Positions 45,504-57,700 of a stretch of DNA of 64,000 bases are shown here, piece by piece. Below the pieces are notes generated by a model. It did not search any database. It was not told the origin of the DNA and saw only the letters and a list, made by a program, of their open reading frames with translations. The position numbers were made by a program, and so were the translations under genes. Position 1 is the stretch's first letter. Each line of letters opens with the position of its first letter. Source of the DNA: Phoronis australis. Lineage: Eukaryota; Phoronida; Phoronidae. The DNA lies in the NCBI GenBank assembly GCA_002633005.1, contig NMRA01000568.1, positions 96,577 through 160,576 on the forward strand, written 5' to 3'.

Positions 45504-46654
45504 GAGCATTCAAAGACTAGATGTGCTAAACTGGACTTACAGAAATGCAGGGTATCCCAAAATGTACTCACACTTCAAACTACAATAACTGCCTTGTTAT
45601 AACTGCCTTGTTTATTGAGATCGCTGTTTTAAATCCATAACTAGTTATCACCAACACGAATACAAACATGTCCCATATTCGCAAATTCACGGTTTTAGGG
45701 TTGACCAATCCCAATGAAGTCTGAAGTGTTTCCTTGAGTCACTAATGGTTTAACATTCCTTCTTGGGACGAAAGCAGACCGGTGGGTACGAGAGGCAATT
45801 CCGTTTTTGTTTTGGCTAGGTAAAGAGGGTGCAATGCAGCTTTAGATAACCGTAAACACGTAAAGTTTTATGCAACACAGCCAGATTACTTTGGAGACCT
45901 GCATCAAAACACAACCCTTTCTCAACATAACACTATTCCAAAGGAAAAACTGATCACCAACTTTCAATACACCACATTTGCGCGTTTACGCAGGACAAAG
46001 GCCAAAATATAGGGTTTTTTTTGGAAATCGAGTCGGTTGTGTGTTATTGTTTATAGTTGTCCACTTCAAAAGTCCATCTGAAACGATAAAAATGGTGGCA
46101 ATTCACGGTGTTTTAAACCTTGCTTGCCAGTGTTCATTTGTGTTTATCCAGTTTTCAAAAACACGAGACCATGGCTGAAATTACTGCGGATGTTATTTAT
46201 TTTTGTCGGTAAGCACAGCCCTCAAAGTGAATGGTGCGCTAGACAACCAGCCTTTACGTATGTCAGCAGATAACGGACAGTATTTACAACATGTGAACAC
46301 TGGTTAACCATGTCGACAATTTTGACTCCAACGTTTTCGTGCCACCCGAGTGGATAGTCAACGTTTTAACGTTAAGATCAATTCCACGAGAAAAACAAAA
46401 GAAATCAAAAATCACTCTAGGAGTCATCTTCCAGATTTAGCTTAAACTTTGTTTAGATCGTGGTGTGGCGCTGATACAAAAATCACCAATTTTGCACTTA
46501 TTGACTTTTTAATTTTTACATAGGTCTTCAAAAGTTCACGAAGAATATGACACGTTTTTGCATACCAAAAACAGCAACAGGTAAATTGCATGCAATGGGA
46601 GAAAACACATAGTGGTATTAGGAAATAGGACATAATAGCTATCAAATAAAATTC
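45504..46654. other. Spacer between the two inverted retroelement copies
   Basis: No gene recognised. 45690-45860 weakly resembles the repeats at 21485 and 23970. Confidence 0.4.
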
Positions 46655-47513
46655 ATGATCGAAATATGTCCCGAATAATATATAATAGTTCGTGCGTCAC
46701 AAGCTGGTTACCAGAGATGAAAAGGAGGCCGAGGTAGGTAATATAAAGTCATTTGTTATGACTAATACAATTAAGAGTAGCAGGTAGTGACTTAATATAA
46801 GTAAGGTAAAAAATAATAATCTCTGGTAAGAGTTGGCAAAAAGCGCCGGCCACGTGGACGTACTTGAGAATGCCGAAAACGGGGATGGCAGGGGGTGGCC
46901 GGCCGGAAAATTTAAGAAGTTTTACTAGGCCGCCGTCGACGAAGTCGGAACGAAGGTGAACTGAAAATGAGGTTACAATAACAATGTGAATTCCTAAGGA
47001 CACGTGACAATGGTCAGCCTATGAGAGCCTAGAGCTGACCAAAGGAGTCGACGTTTATGGGGGGTGGGAAGGGGTTGGAGTGGAGGACGATTTGCGGCAA
47101 GATTTGAGAGGGTGCTTGCCATTGCAGGAGGAACAGGCGTGGAGGTAGGGACACTGGGATGGGTGTTTGGAGCAGGTGCTGGAGTTGTAGGACCAGCAAT
47201 AGCCGGGGACAGGGCGGGAGAAAGGGGATCGGGCGGAGGACTGTTGGGACCTGAAGGAGGTTTGAACCCACAGCTCCTGATTGATGGTGTGCCAGCTGGG
47301 GATACGTGAATAGAAGAGCGAAGTTTGCGGAACTGCTGGTCGTAAAACATGGAATGGTGGAATCCGAAATGGAGTAAGACGGGTCCATATGCTCACATAA
47401 ATATATTTAACGAGTGAAATACCATTTAAACTAACAATTTCGCTGCATTCATCACGTGACAGGGGAGATAAATCCGGAGACACTTTTTCTATAGTGTTGA
47501 AAGTGGGTGTCAC
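46655..47513 (-). pseudogene. Gag-like fragment with zinc knuckle (DIRS/Ngaro-like?)
   Basis: On the minus strand the trace reads FYDQQFRKLR (about 47345), then after a frame change SWHTINQELWVQ, then PVPGYCWSYNSSTCSKHPSQ + CPYLHACSSCNGKHPLKSC (47210-47090), and a stop near 47052. The arrangement FRxLR - W..I..ELW - Cx(6)C...C.x.HxCxxC...HPxxxC is one I associate with gag-like ORFs of tyrosine-recombinase (DIRS/Ngaro-type) retroelements. The non-coding tail down to 46655 resembles an LTR end. At least one frameshift is present, so it is not functional. Confidence 0.5.
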
Positions 47514-47835
47514 TCAAGTGCTTCTACAAGCTAGTTTGTGGGGCTGTTGACATTGAAAGATATGTTTATGGATAGATCTTGGATGTGTGAAGAAATTTAA
47601 GATATCTCTCGAATGGGCTTTTCTTCATTTTTTTCTCTAAAAATGCCTCAGTATTGCGTAGTTTTCATTTTTTTAATTTTTTTTTGTGACTTCAATACAT
47701 TTAAAATGGTTTCAAGATGATATAACTAATGAGAATCAAGCTTTCTGATATAATATCCATTTCACCCATTAAGCATTCATAACTGACAGTGGGTCAGATG
47801 TTACGCAGGCACAGGCGAGGACATATTTGCCTTAA

Positions 47836-49061
47836 AGGAGGATGCCACCCGATTTAATTGGTCATTTTTGCCGTCTTAATTGGTCTATATCCACAGCGCC
47901 TCGAATACGGTCGACCTTATACCTTGCCAAGAGGTGTCGCGTTAACCTGTGAGGAAGGTGAGAAACGACGCTAGCGACGTCAGTGGTTCATCTGCAGAGT
48001 GAATGCCGCTATGTTGCGATGCATCGTTCCCGCTTGTCCGAACTATGCAGCTGCGAGGAAAGCGGGTTTATCGTTTTTTTTTCGACTTCCTCGAGAGTCC
48101 GAAATACTTAGAAAGTGGCTCGTGGTAGTGAAGAATGAAAAGTACGCTGTAAATAGCAAGTATGAGGCCGTCGAAACATCTCCGTGTCTCAGGTGTCTCA
48201 GTGGCCAGCAGTCGTCGACAGTGCCGGACGAATTCCGGCTTACCAAATAACTATCCGTACGTTCCGTTGTCTGAGCTTGTTCACGCCGCCTCTTCATCAC
48301 TGTATTCCTGTTCGAATTGATAGCCTGTGAAACTTAACGATATACCTGCGAAGTCTTCGTCGGGTTCAACTGGTGAGCTCTCGTCCGTCTTAGTCACACG
48401 GGATTGCCGTCATTGCCATGTTGATGTTTGTTACTGAGCGTTCTGTTTCAAAATGAACTATTCTCACCCTAACCAATGCTTATCTAAAACTTAAACAAAG
48501 TCTGCCTTATTAGATGCAATTTGTAATGCCTTTGGAGGGTTCGTGAGTGCAAATGATTTGAGAAGCAGTGAAGAAATCACTGCGTTACCGGCTTTAGGCC
48601 CAATAAAACTAATTGACGGGACACCGAGGCCGTGTGAGCTCACATAACGCTTAATCGTCGTGAGAGACCGTCCGGAGTTGGTAGATGCTGCAACTCGGGA
48701 TGGTCTGGGGTCTACAGAAAACCACAGTTCAACTGTGAGTCTACACCAATGTGATACTGAAACGAGTAGTTCTACTTGCTGCGTCAGCTGCTGGTATGCT
48801 TATCTCTTTTATGACACACAATGTGTGACTGGGCAAAGCGTTTTCAAAATAATGTGGATAAATCAGTGGAGTGTGAGACCCCTGAGGTCCCTGTCGAGTC
48901 CTCACGCCACTGAATTTTACGTTATGATGCTAATTTAAGTGTTTGCTGGCAAAAACTGTTGTGAAACAACTCAGTCGATTTCCATCCCACGGCCTGGTGT
49001 TAGGGGAATCTTTATTTGCATTTACATACAAATTAGGTTGTTTTTTGGGTGGCATGCTCCT
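47836..49061 (+). mobile_element. Kolobok-like DNA transposon (copy 1), TTAA target
   Basis: Terminal inverted repeats AGGAGGATGCCACCC (47836) and GGGTGGCATGCTCCT (ending 49061) are bounded by TTAA on both sides (47832-47835, 49062-49065). The interior opens with a THAP-type reading frame. TTAA targets plus THAP-containing transposases are the combination known for the Kolobok superfamily. At 1.23 kb it lacks a full transposase. Copy 2 lies inverted at 55880-57553. Confidence 0.85.
48011..48250 (+). pseudogene. THAP zinc-finger N-terminus of a transposase, truncated
   Basis: From the ATG at 48011 the frame reads MLRCIVPACPNY...FFFRLPRESEILRKWLVVVK, giving the C-x4-C start, the FxRLP block and the KW of C2CH THAP domains. 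The expected C-x2-H half (CSxHF) is missing or out of frame and the ORF stops at 48250. The THAP domain binds the transposon ends. In copy 2 the same start has a TAA after the second Cys. Confidence 0.7.
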
Positions 49062-49208
49062 TTAAGCCAATAGGCCTATCCAAAACGGTTGACGTCCTTG
49101 GAGACAATTTTTAGTCTGACATAAATAATTCGTGTGACTTTTAATAACTGAAATATTCCGATTTGTGCAATATTTCAAGAAGGCCATTAAGCAATTCTTT
49201 AGAATTTT

Positions 49209-49254
49209 AATGAACCGTTCTCAAGCACTTAAAAGTGCTTGAGAACGGTTCATT
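49209..49254. repeat. Perfect 46-bp palindrome
   Basis: Arms of 22 bp (49209-49230 and 49233-49254) are exactly complementary, separated by AA. The arm begins AATGAACCGTTCTCAAGC. No T-run or gene context suggests a terminator. Confidence 0.95.
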
Positions 49255-49904
49255 CTGTATTGCTGAAATTAGTAATTGTGGCAAAAGGTTGTTAGGATCA
49301 TTTTAGTATTCATATTAGTTTGTACTGAGATTACATTGCTAGATGTTAAGCCTTGGCTACAATGACAGTTTGATACCCCTGCGTCCATTATTTTAAGAGA
49401 TATCATTGTTATCTCTTATATGGGAGAGTGACAATAAGTGACAGTTTCCGTTTTGGGTGGAATCGATTAAACGATTAGCATCCGGTAAAACTCATGCACG
49501 CACCCAGCCTAAAATATAGGGGGTCTCGAATCCTTCGATATGCGGACCTTTTAATTTACTGAAGAAAATCAACGAGGACTAAAAAAACGATTCCACTAGG
49601 TTCAGGCCTTCCGCGCCGAATTCCTGAGGACTTGTGAACTTTTGTCTCGTTTAACAGGAATTTTTGTTTCACTGAGGCGGACCTTTTTGCCCAATTCGCC
49701 CGACCCCCCNGACCATGAATAAAAATCCAAAACTCAGGCAACGGGCACAGCATCGATTAGCAGCAGAGGTTAGATTTATGAATGGTTTCCAAAATGTCAA
49801 AACTGTCACGTCGCAGTCGGGCCGCCGATGACCCGACGTTGGTCCGACTGCCGACTATACCGACGACGGTACGACCCGTGGGGCCGAGCGGAAATACGAC
49901 CCTT

Positions 49905-50091
49905 TACTGACGTCGCACCAATTCAATTCCAACCACTTATCAACGTCCCGCCACACTGCAAGCGATTGTTTACAGACGTCACACCAACTTAGAGGCTACT
50001 TTTCGCCAACGTTGCACCAACTAAGAGGCAACTGTTTGCCCGCCGTCGCACCAACTTAAAGGCGACCGTTTGCCAACGTCGCAGCGACCTT
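49905..50091 (+). repeat. Degenerate ~33-bp tandem repeat
   Basis: Units such as AACGTTGCACCAACTAAGAG + GCAACTGTTTGCC and CGCCGTCGCACCAACTTAAA + GGCGACCGTTTGCC occur in about four to five diverged copies. They run up to the palindrome at 50092. Confidence 0.7.
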
Positions 50092-50215
50092 CGACTTTTC
50101 AGCCACCTGGTTTTCCCGCATGCTCCCATAGAGGACATACATGTACTGATTTAACGATTAAATCAGTATGTCATCTATGGGAGCAATCGGAAAACGCAAG
50201 TGGTTAAAAAGTCGC
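50092..50215. repeat. 124-bp imperfect palindrome
   Basis: Arms run from CGACTTTTCAGCCACCTGGT to ACTGATTTAA on the left and from TTAAATCAGTATGTCATCTA to AGTGGTTAAAAAGTCG on the right, with a 3-base CGA centre and scattered mismatches. Together with the adjacent tandem units it resembles a foldback or MITE. Confidence 0.8.
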
Positions 50216-50949
50216 AGGTAGGTTTTGGCCAAATTAGCTGAAGTAAGAAGTGGAAAACAAAAACGACGCTAGAGTGCAACATGTGAACAACGTTTCGATA
50301 TCAATCAAAAGTAATCCTCAGGCGACGGATTTGATTACCCTAGAAATATATTTGCAAAATTAATGAAGACCCTTTGTGAGGCCGCATACTGCCCGCAGTC
50401 AGACCCTGTAAAATACTTGACGGTATTGTCCTTTCTATCGGCTGTTGCTTGAAAAAAAACAAAAAGCCCAATTTTATTTTCTTAAACAGCAAAAGGATGG
50501 AAAATATTGGAAATCACCAACACCCCGCAAACTGGCCCTCAGAGCACCCAGTCAGAAATGGCTAAAAAGCACTAAAGACACAAAATTGGGCAAAATTTAC
50601 CGAAGTTTGACACTCCAGTAAAGTTAAATGGAAACTCCTTTAAAAATGCGAACACTCTCTACTGACAGAGAGGTTCAATGTCTTCATTAACATCATAAAG
50701 ATTTTTTTCTTTCCCGCTGTTTTAAAACAACTTCAAAAACTGAACCTATTTAAACCAAAAATGGGCACGTTTAGGCCAAAATATTTATGATGCTCTAACT
50801 CCAAAAATAATGGCCCAAGAAATTTTCAATTAACATTATGAACATATCTCACCAGGATGTTTGAACACGCATTTTTTTCACGATCTGAGTCGATGCTCCT
50901 AGAGTCGACCTTTTGGTGCTCTCGTGGAATGACAGTGTAAACGCCGCCT

Positions 50950-51068
50950 ATTGCTCTGGGTACGAACATGGCATTATCTCCCGTGAAGGAGTCTCTCTCA
51001 CGCTATAAATAGAATATCTCTGCGCATAAATAAACAGCCATTTTTAAAAGGCTCGCTTGTAGTCACTG
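50950..51068 (+). promoter_or_regulatory. Putative MRAS promoter and 5' UTR exon
   Basis: A TATA box TATAAATA lies at 51004-51011, and about 57 bases after it a good donor ACTG|GTAAGT sits at 51069. This suggests a short non-coding first exon (about 51033-51068) spliced to an acceptor before the ATG at 51542, for example GGAACAG at about 51487. Inference from sequence motifs only. Confidence 0.4.
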
Positions 51069-51541
51069 GTAAGTGTTTTCTTGTTTTTTGTACTTGTGAC
51101 GCTTAATGTTATTGTGTTTAAGAGACATTTCTTAGCGATGTTGGTTTGCCTCATTCACTGTAGGGTATATGTAAGCACCGTGGAGCATTCGATTTGTCGA
51201 AATTAATGAAATGATTAATAATGCCGGTGATTAAGGCTCTCTCCTTCTCCCTCTCGTCATTCATTCATTAGTTTCAACACCGGACAGCGCAATCCACGAT
51301 CCACGACGAAAAAGCCCATCCACCCCCNNNNCCCCCCCCCCCCCAAGATATGACCAAAACTGTATCACGAACCGGCCCTTTGAAAATTGTATACATTGCA
51401 GATCACTGGTTGTGAAAGGAAAGGCATGAAAATGTACGCAATTCACCTGAAGCTGACATAAAAGGCATCGCTTACCGTTGGAACAGCTAACAAGCAGGTT
51501 TGCAGTGCACAATTGTCAACATTCACTTGCCAGTATTCAAG

Positions 51542-51728
51542 ATGTCAAAGCCTTTGAGTGACAACGTGATCAAGTACAAGTTGGTGGTCGTGGGGGATGG
51601 AGGGGTGGGCAAAAGTGCGCTTACAATACAGTTCTTTCAAAAGATGTTTGTGCAGGACTATGATCCAACCATTGAAGACAGTTACATTCAACACAGCGAG
51701 GTCGACGGAAAGTGGTGTGTTCTGGATG
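51542..51728 (+). CDS. MRAS: MRAS coding exon 1 (P-loop, switch I)
   Basis: [20 protein letters not shown] starts here and the exon ends ...WCVLD with donor ATG|GTGAGT, phase 1. The ATG at 51542 is preferred over an upstream in-frame one at 51500 because family members begin a few residues before YKLVVVG. Confidence 0.95.
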
Positions 51729-54700
51729 GTGAGTGATTATCATGTTTCAGTAACGGTTTTGTGCAAAGAAAGTTATCACTCAGTTGTCAATATCTTGCAG
51801 TTTGTACTGTTATTTCACATTTATAAGTGAACATTTTGCGCGGTCACAGTAACTTGTAGGCTTCCTGTACTTTGAGAACCAGTTTCATGTCCGTTATTCA
51901 GTTGTGTTGGAAACAGTCAATAAGGTGTAATAAATAAGATGTGAATACTGCCAACATGAAAGGCTAATAATTATTGCCATCTGTGAGTTGTCACTATACT
52001 ATAACTGATTAATATTATTTATTTATATTCTGTCGTTGTCGTGTAATCTTTCTCATCTCTTGAATTTTGCTTCAGTCCTAGACACAGCTGGACAAGAAGA
52101 ATTCAGTGCAATGCGTGAACAATACATGAGAAAGGGTGATGGCTTCCTTCTGGTGTATTCCGTGACAGACAAGCAAAGTTATGAGAATATACGTAACTTC
52201 TACACTCAAATTCTGAGAGTCAAAGACAGGTTTGTTGTTGATTTCTTTTACAGTGAACTACATGAGGTGAATATGTTTTAGGATTTTGCTGCCTTAACAG
52301 GTTCAACGTATATGCAGGTCGGGTTTATGTGGGTCTCTCTCATTAGAACTCTGAAGAGACAGACCCGCACAAATCCATTCACTGCGTGGTTGTTCTAGTT
52401 GACTTCTCAGATAGGTCTTTACTAGTTGTGTTCTCTTGTTAGACATGTTATCTGATGTTGTGATGTAGGGCTAATGCTGTTGCGAATCATGGCTTACTGC
52501 TGGTGGTTTATTCTGTTTCAGAGATTCTTACCCTATGATATTAGTGGCCAACAAGGTGGACTTAGTTCATCTGCGCAAGGTTTCTGAGGAACAGGGTCGT
52601 GAAACGGCTGAGAAATTAGAGGTAATGATCTCAATCATAAATGATTGAGCAATTTCATAAAATGTGATTACATCATCCCATGTAATGTGACAATATGTCA
52701 TTAATAGCTTAGCAAGTGTGTCGTTTACATCATCATTAATCTGCGAATAATCACCATCAAGTCACATTGTAACAGTACCCGTCACGTGAGTAACGAAGCA
52801 TAACTTTTCCATTACTTTACTGAACCTTTATATATCAACTTATCTCGGTTTGCTGAGCTTACCTCCTTATGTTCGCAACAAAGCTCTCATACACTATAAA
52901 ATTTTCCCGTATTTCTATTTTTCTAAGAGTAATCCCATTGGTTCCAATGCTCAAAGTACCAAATGTTGTTTTTCAATAGCTGTGCTGTATAAACCACAGT
53001 ATCAAGCAAGGTATTTTTTTCTTAACAGTTGCTTAATTGTTGAAAATTTTGGGAAAATGAAATTCGAGTCATGTGCCATGTTGTGACCCAAACTGAAGAA
53101 TGTTCACTGCATGTAAGAAGGAACATGATCAACTATAGCAGTTGGTGAGACATGTAGGGCAGAGTCAGATAACAGTCAGTCACACATTAACTAGTGGTTG
53201 GTGAGACATGTAGGGCAGAGTCAGATAACAGTCAGTCACACATTAACTAGTGGTTGGTGAGACATGTAGGGCAGAGTCAGATAACAGTCAGTCACACATT
53301 AACTAGTGGTTGGTGAGACATGTAGGGCAGAGTCAGATAACAGTCAGTCACACATTAACTAGTGGTTGGTGAGACATGTAGGGCAGAGTCAGATAACAGT
53401 CAGTCACACATTAACTAGTGGTTGGTGAGACATGTAGGGCAGAGTCAGATAACAGTCAGTCACACATTAACTAGTGGTTGGTGAGACATGTAGGGCAGAG
53501 TCAGATAACAGTCAGTCACACATTAACTAGTGGTTGGTGAGACATGTAGGGCAGAGTCAGATAACAGTCAGTCACACATTAACTAGTGGTTGGTGAGACA
53601 TGTAGGGCAGAGTCAGATAACAGTCAGTCACACATTAACTAGTGGTTGGTGAGACATGTAGGGCAGAGTCAGATAACAGTCAGTCACACATTAACTAGTG
53701 GTTGGTGAGACATGTAGGGCAGAGTCAGATAACAGTCAGTCACACATTAACTAGTGGTTGGTGAGACATGTAGGGCAGAGTCAGATAACAGTCAGTCACA
53801 CATTAACTAGTGGTTGACGAACATGTCAGAAGTGATCGATAAGCGCGCCAGTCGATGGCGAGATTGGGAACATGATTTCTGCCTGCAGTGTTGACCAAGC
53901 TATGTGAATGACTGCGGAACTGTCTTTGTCTACATTATGAAGCATATGAGAGCAACATTCTGAAGAGGAGAAATGCTCCTATGACTGGGATAAGAACATA
54001 TTTAGGCAGTTAGAAGCACAGTCAGGTCTATAGGTGGTTGTGAAGGTTTCTTCGTTCATGACAGAGCCATGTGAAAATACTGTTTTACATGAAAAAAGGC
54101 AACGTTGAAATGGTGTGTAGTGTTTAAGAGACTCTTCAAAACTGATAAAGTTTGTTTCGCAACAAAATGAATTTCAGTAAGTAGGTTTTTGTGGCATTAT
54201 CTGATATAGCAGACCGGGTTACAGTTTTCAAGGTGCTGTAACTATATTTTGTATCAACCATTTCTAGATCCACTACATCGAAACTAGTGCGAAAGATCCA
54301 CCCCTGAATGTTGACGCTGCATTCCACGAGGTTGTTAGAGTGATACGGTACGTAACACTTGCACTTGTTGTACCATCCTCAAGCACCAGTGATGTAAACA
54401 CACTTTTGCCTGACCTGTCCGCCATGACACGTCAGCTATAGCTATCTAATGTATGTGGCATTACATGGATATTTGGTAGAGACAAAGAAATACCATTTAA
54501 AGTAAAATCTTCTTCCTAATGTATCTGTAGTTATGTTATTCAAAACGAAGCTCACGAGAGTGTAGCTACCTTACAATTGGTGTTGATGGTGAAAGGGTTA
54601 AAATATTTACAAGAATGTGGGTGTGTGACTTTTAGACAACTGCACCTTGGCTTGCAAACCAAATATTGGTTGATATGATCTAGCTTGTCTGTGAGCGTTG

Positions 54701-57700
54701 CCAGTAAATAACACAGTAACCTCTTTGTATTGCAAGATACTGGGAAAATGAAATAATCTACCCACAATAGTATTTTTTGTATACTGATGTTGCGAGTTCA
54801 GTGAAGCTGCAAGTCAACACACATCTGGTATTGAACTATTGTGTTCATGGCAGATTATGTATGATAATTACAGAATTTTCCTAAGTCAACCTCACTTCTC
54901 GGTTTTTGCTCTCATGAGCACCTATGGTTATGGTGGCACCTATGGTTGTGGTGGCAAACGATTTGGTAATGTTGACATACTGCAACCACACATATGCGCA
55001 GTAACTTGCCAGTTTTTGAAAGAACAACTAGTTTTGTATGGTGGCAGTGCTCCAGCAATGTGTCACTAGGTCAAAGGTCATCCGAGTGTTTTCCTCTGAC
55101 TCTTAGGTATTATCTGTAGATACAAATTGCAGAATGTGTGAGATATTGTGTACTTCTTGCTCACACCTTAGCATTTAGCAGCATGCAATTCTCATTTTGT
55201 TGTGCTTTGAGAATAGGAAGCAAATTACTAGGTATTGCCCACTGAATGATGTCACATGCATTCAAAGGTTTCGGTTTATGCTTAAAACATCACAGTGGCC
55301 AATTATAGACCGGGATAGATATACATTAGACCTGGTAGGAATACCAGACCTGTAGCTCTGTTGATGTGCCTGTTATGGATAGAGAAAGACTTTGAGTTCA
55401 AGAATGTGTGTTACGGTAAATTTTCCTGAAGTTCGAACAAAAAGAATTACTATAATTGTCATTTTCAACCTTCAAAAGGTATTGTTTAAGTGCTCAAATT
55501 TCGCTGTGTGTTTGTTGATGATAGTTGTACAATATCAACTTAGGAAATGATTAAGTAAAATTTTCTTGCTGTTAACTTTTATTGAAAAATTTGATACAAT
55601 GAGTTTCCACTATTCCACCATATTGTGTTCTAAATTGAAGAAAATGTTCCATATGCCCAAAAATTTTTTTGAACTGAAATATGAAATACTTGTAAGTGTG
55701 TTATCTTTATGAGCAAGTTCACTAACTATTTGTTTATTAAAGAATATTTAGTATCATCATTCAGGTCATTAGCGGTATTATGACATTATGCATTATCTGT
55801 GTCTTGCGGCTATTAAAGTAAGATAACACAGCTATTTTTGTTGTTTAAATCCAACACTTTATAATAGTATTAAAATTAAAGGAGCATACCACCCAAAAAA
55901 CAACCTAATTTGTATCAATTTAGATCGAGTAGTTCTACTCCGTAACAACACGTACGGTTGCGTTACCTGACACCTGACGGCGGAGTTGAAAATATCCAAT
56001 GACGTCATTGGTTTCACATGCAGTCTGTTCAGCAGTTCACAACACGGGTTACTGGTGTCAGCTTATCGTTTGAAGTCATCGTTTAACACTATTAAATCAT
56101 CAAACTTCGATGTAAAACCCCTAAAAATACACCGAGTTCTTTTAAAAACATGTTGTTTTATTTCGCTCTCATGGATTTATTGGTATTTGGACAAGTACAC
56201 CGTATCCTACAAAGTTCGGCAGGCCAATAAGGTCCGTAGCAGGAGTTTGAGGTCTGTTCGGAGAAATATTTTCCGTGAAATACAGACAGGAGAACCTAGA
56301 TCTGTGTTGTTTAGACTTGTGATTTTTTGAGTTCTAAACACAAAACGCTTGTTAGCCTAGCCAGTGACTCGGAGCCTGATCAGGCCCGTCACGGCCGGCC
56401 GGATTGACTCCGCCGTTATCCCCACCAGTGGCTCGGAAACTGATCAGACATCACGAACACAAACCAGCCAATGTTCAGTGGAAACTAAACTTCCAGTCAA
56501 GAAAATACTATACTAGTGAGCCAAAGTAATGTGCACCTGATTATGTTGGTAAATTAGCCACGAAACTGCAAATCTACTTACTCGTGGGGGGCCGTGAATT
56601 CAGGTTCCGCTTTGGCCACAGCACCGTCAGGGCAGAAGTTGTACATTGACAATCATTATTTGAGTTATGTAAATATAAATAAAGATTCCCCTAACACCTG
56701 GCCGTGGGATGGAAATCTAGTTGTTTCACAACAGTTCAGCCAGCTAACACTAAATTAGCATGAGCTCACACAGCCTAGGTGTCCCGTCAATTAGTTTTAT
56801 TGCACCTAAAGCCGGTAACGCAGTGATTTATTTATTGCTGGCTTCTCAAATCATTTGCACTCACGAACACTCCAAAGGCATAACAAATTGCATCTAATGA
56901 GACAGACTTTTTTTCAGTTTTATATAAGTATTTGTTAGGGTGAGAATAATTCATTTTGAAACAGAACGCTCAGTAATAAATGCCAATTTGAACATGGCGA
57001 CTCACAATCCCGACTTAAGACGAGCTAGAGCTCATCTGTCCCGACTTTGCAGGTGGATCGTTAAGTTTTACAGGCTATCAATTCGAACAGGAATACAGTG
57101 ATGGAAAAATACTAGAGAGGCGCCGTGAACAAGCTCAGACAACGGAACGTATGGAGTTATTTGGTAAGCCGGCATTCGTCAGGCACTGTCTACGTCTGCA
57201 GGCCACAGACACGGAGATGTTTCACGGCCTCATACTTGCTATTTACAGCGTATATTTTATTCTTTACTACCATGAGCCACTTTCTAAGCATTTCGGACTC
57301 TCGAGGAAGTAAAAAAACGATATGTCCGCTTTCCTCCCAGCTGCTTAGTTCAGACAAGTGGGAACGATGCACCGCAACATAGCACCATTCACTCTGCAGA
57401 TGAACCACTGACGTCACTAGGGTCATTTCTCACCTTGGTCACAGGTTAACGCGACACCTCTTGGCAAGGTAAAGTCGACCGTATGCGAGGCGATGCAAAC
57501 ATAGACCGATTAAGACAGCAAAAAAGACTTATTAAATCGGGTGGCATTCTCCTTTAAAGCTATATTGTGCATCCAAGTAATGTGACTATTGTCTTGGGAC
57601 GTATGTATTTCAGTGACGGATCTAAGTTTTGAAGTTAAGTTTATCAGAAGAAAGCGACTTAGAATTAGATCTGTTGAGTCTACAGTGTTACTGATATCAA

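Noticed and set aside
47064-47309. Gly-rich plus-strand open frame
   Set aside because: Antisense shadow of the Pro-rich/zinc-knuckle fragment on the minus strand.
55986-56330. 114-codon plus-strand frame in Kolobok-like copy 2
   Set aside because: No domain recognised, and it lies in the extra segment between the transposon end and the shared interior. Kept only as part of the element.
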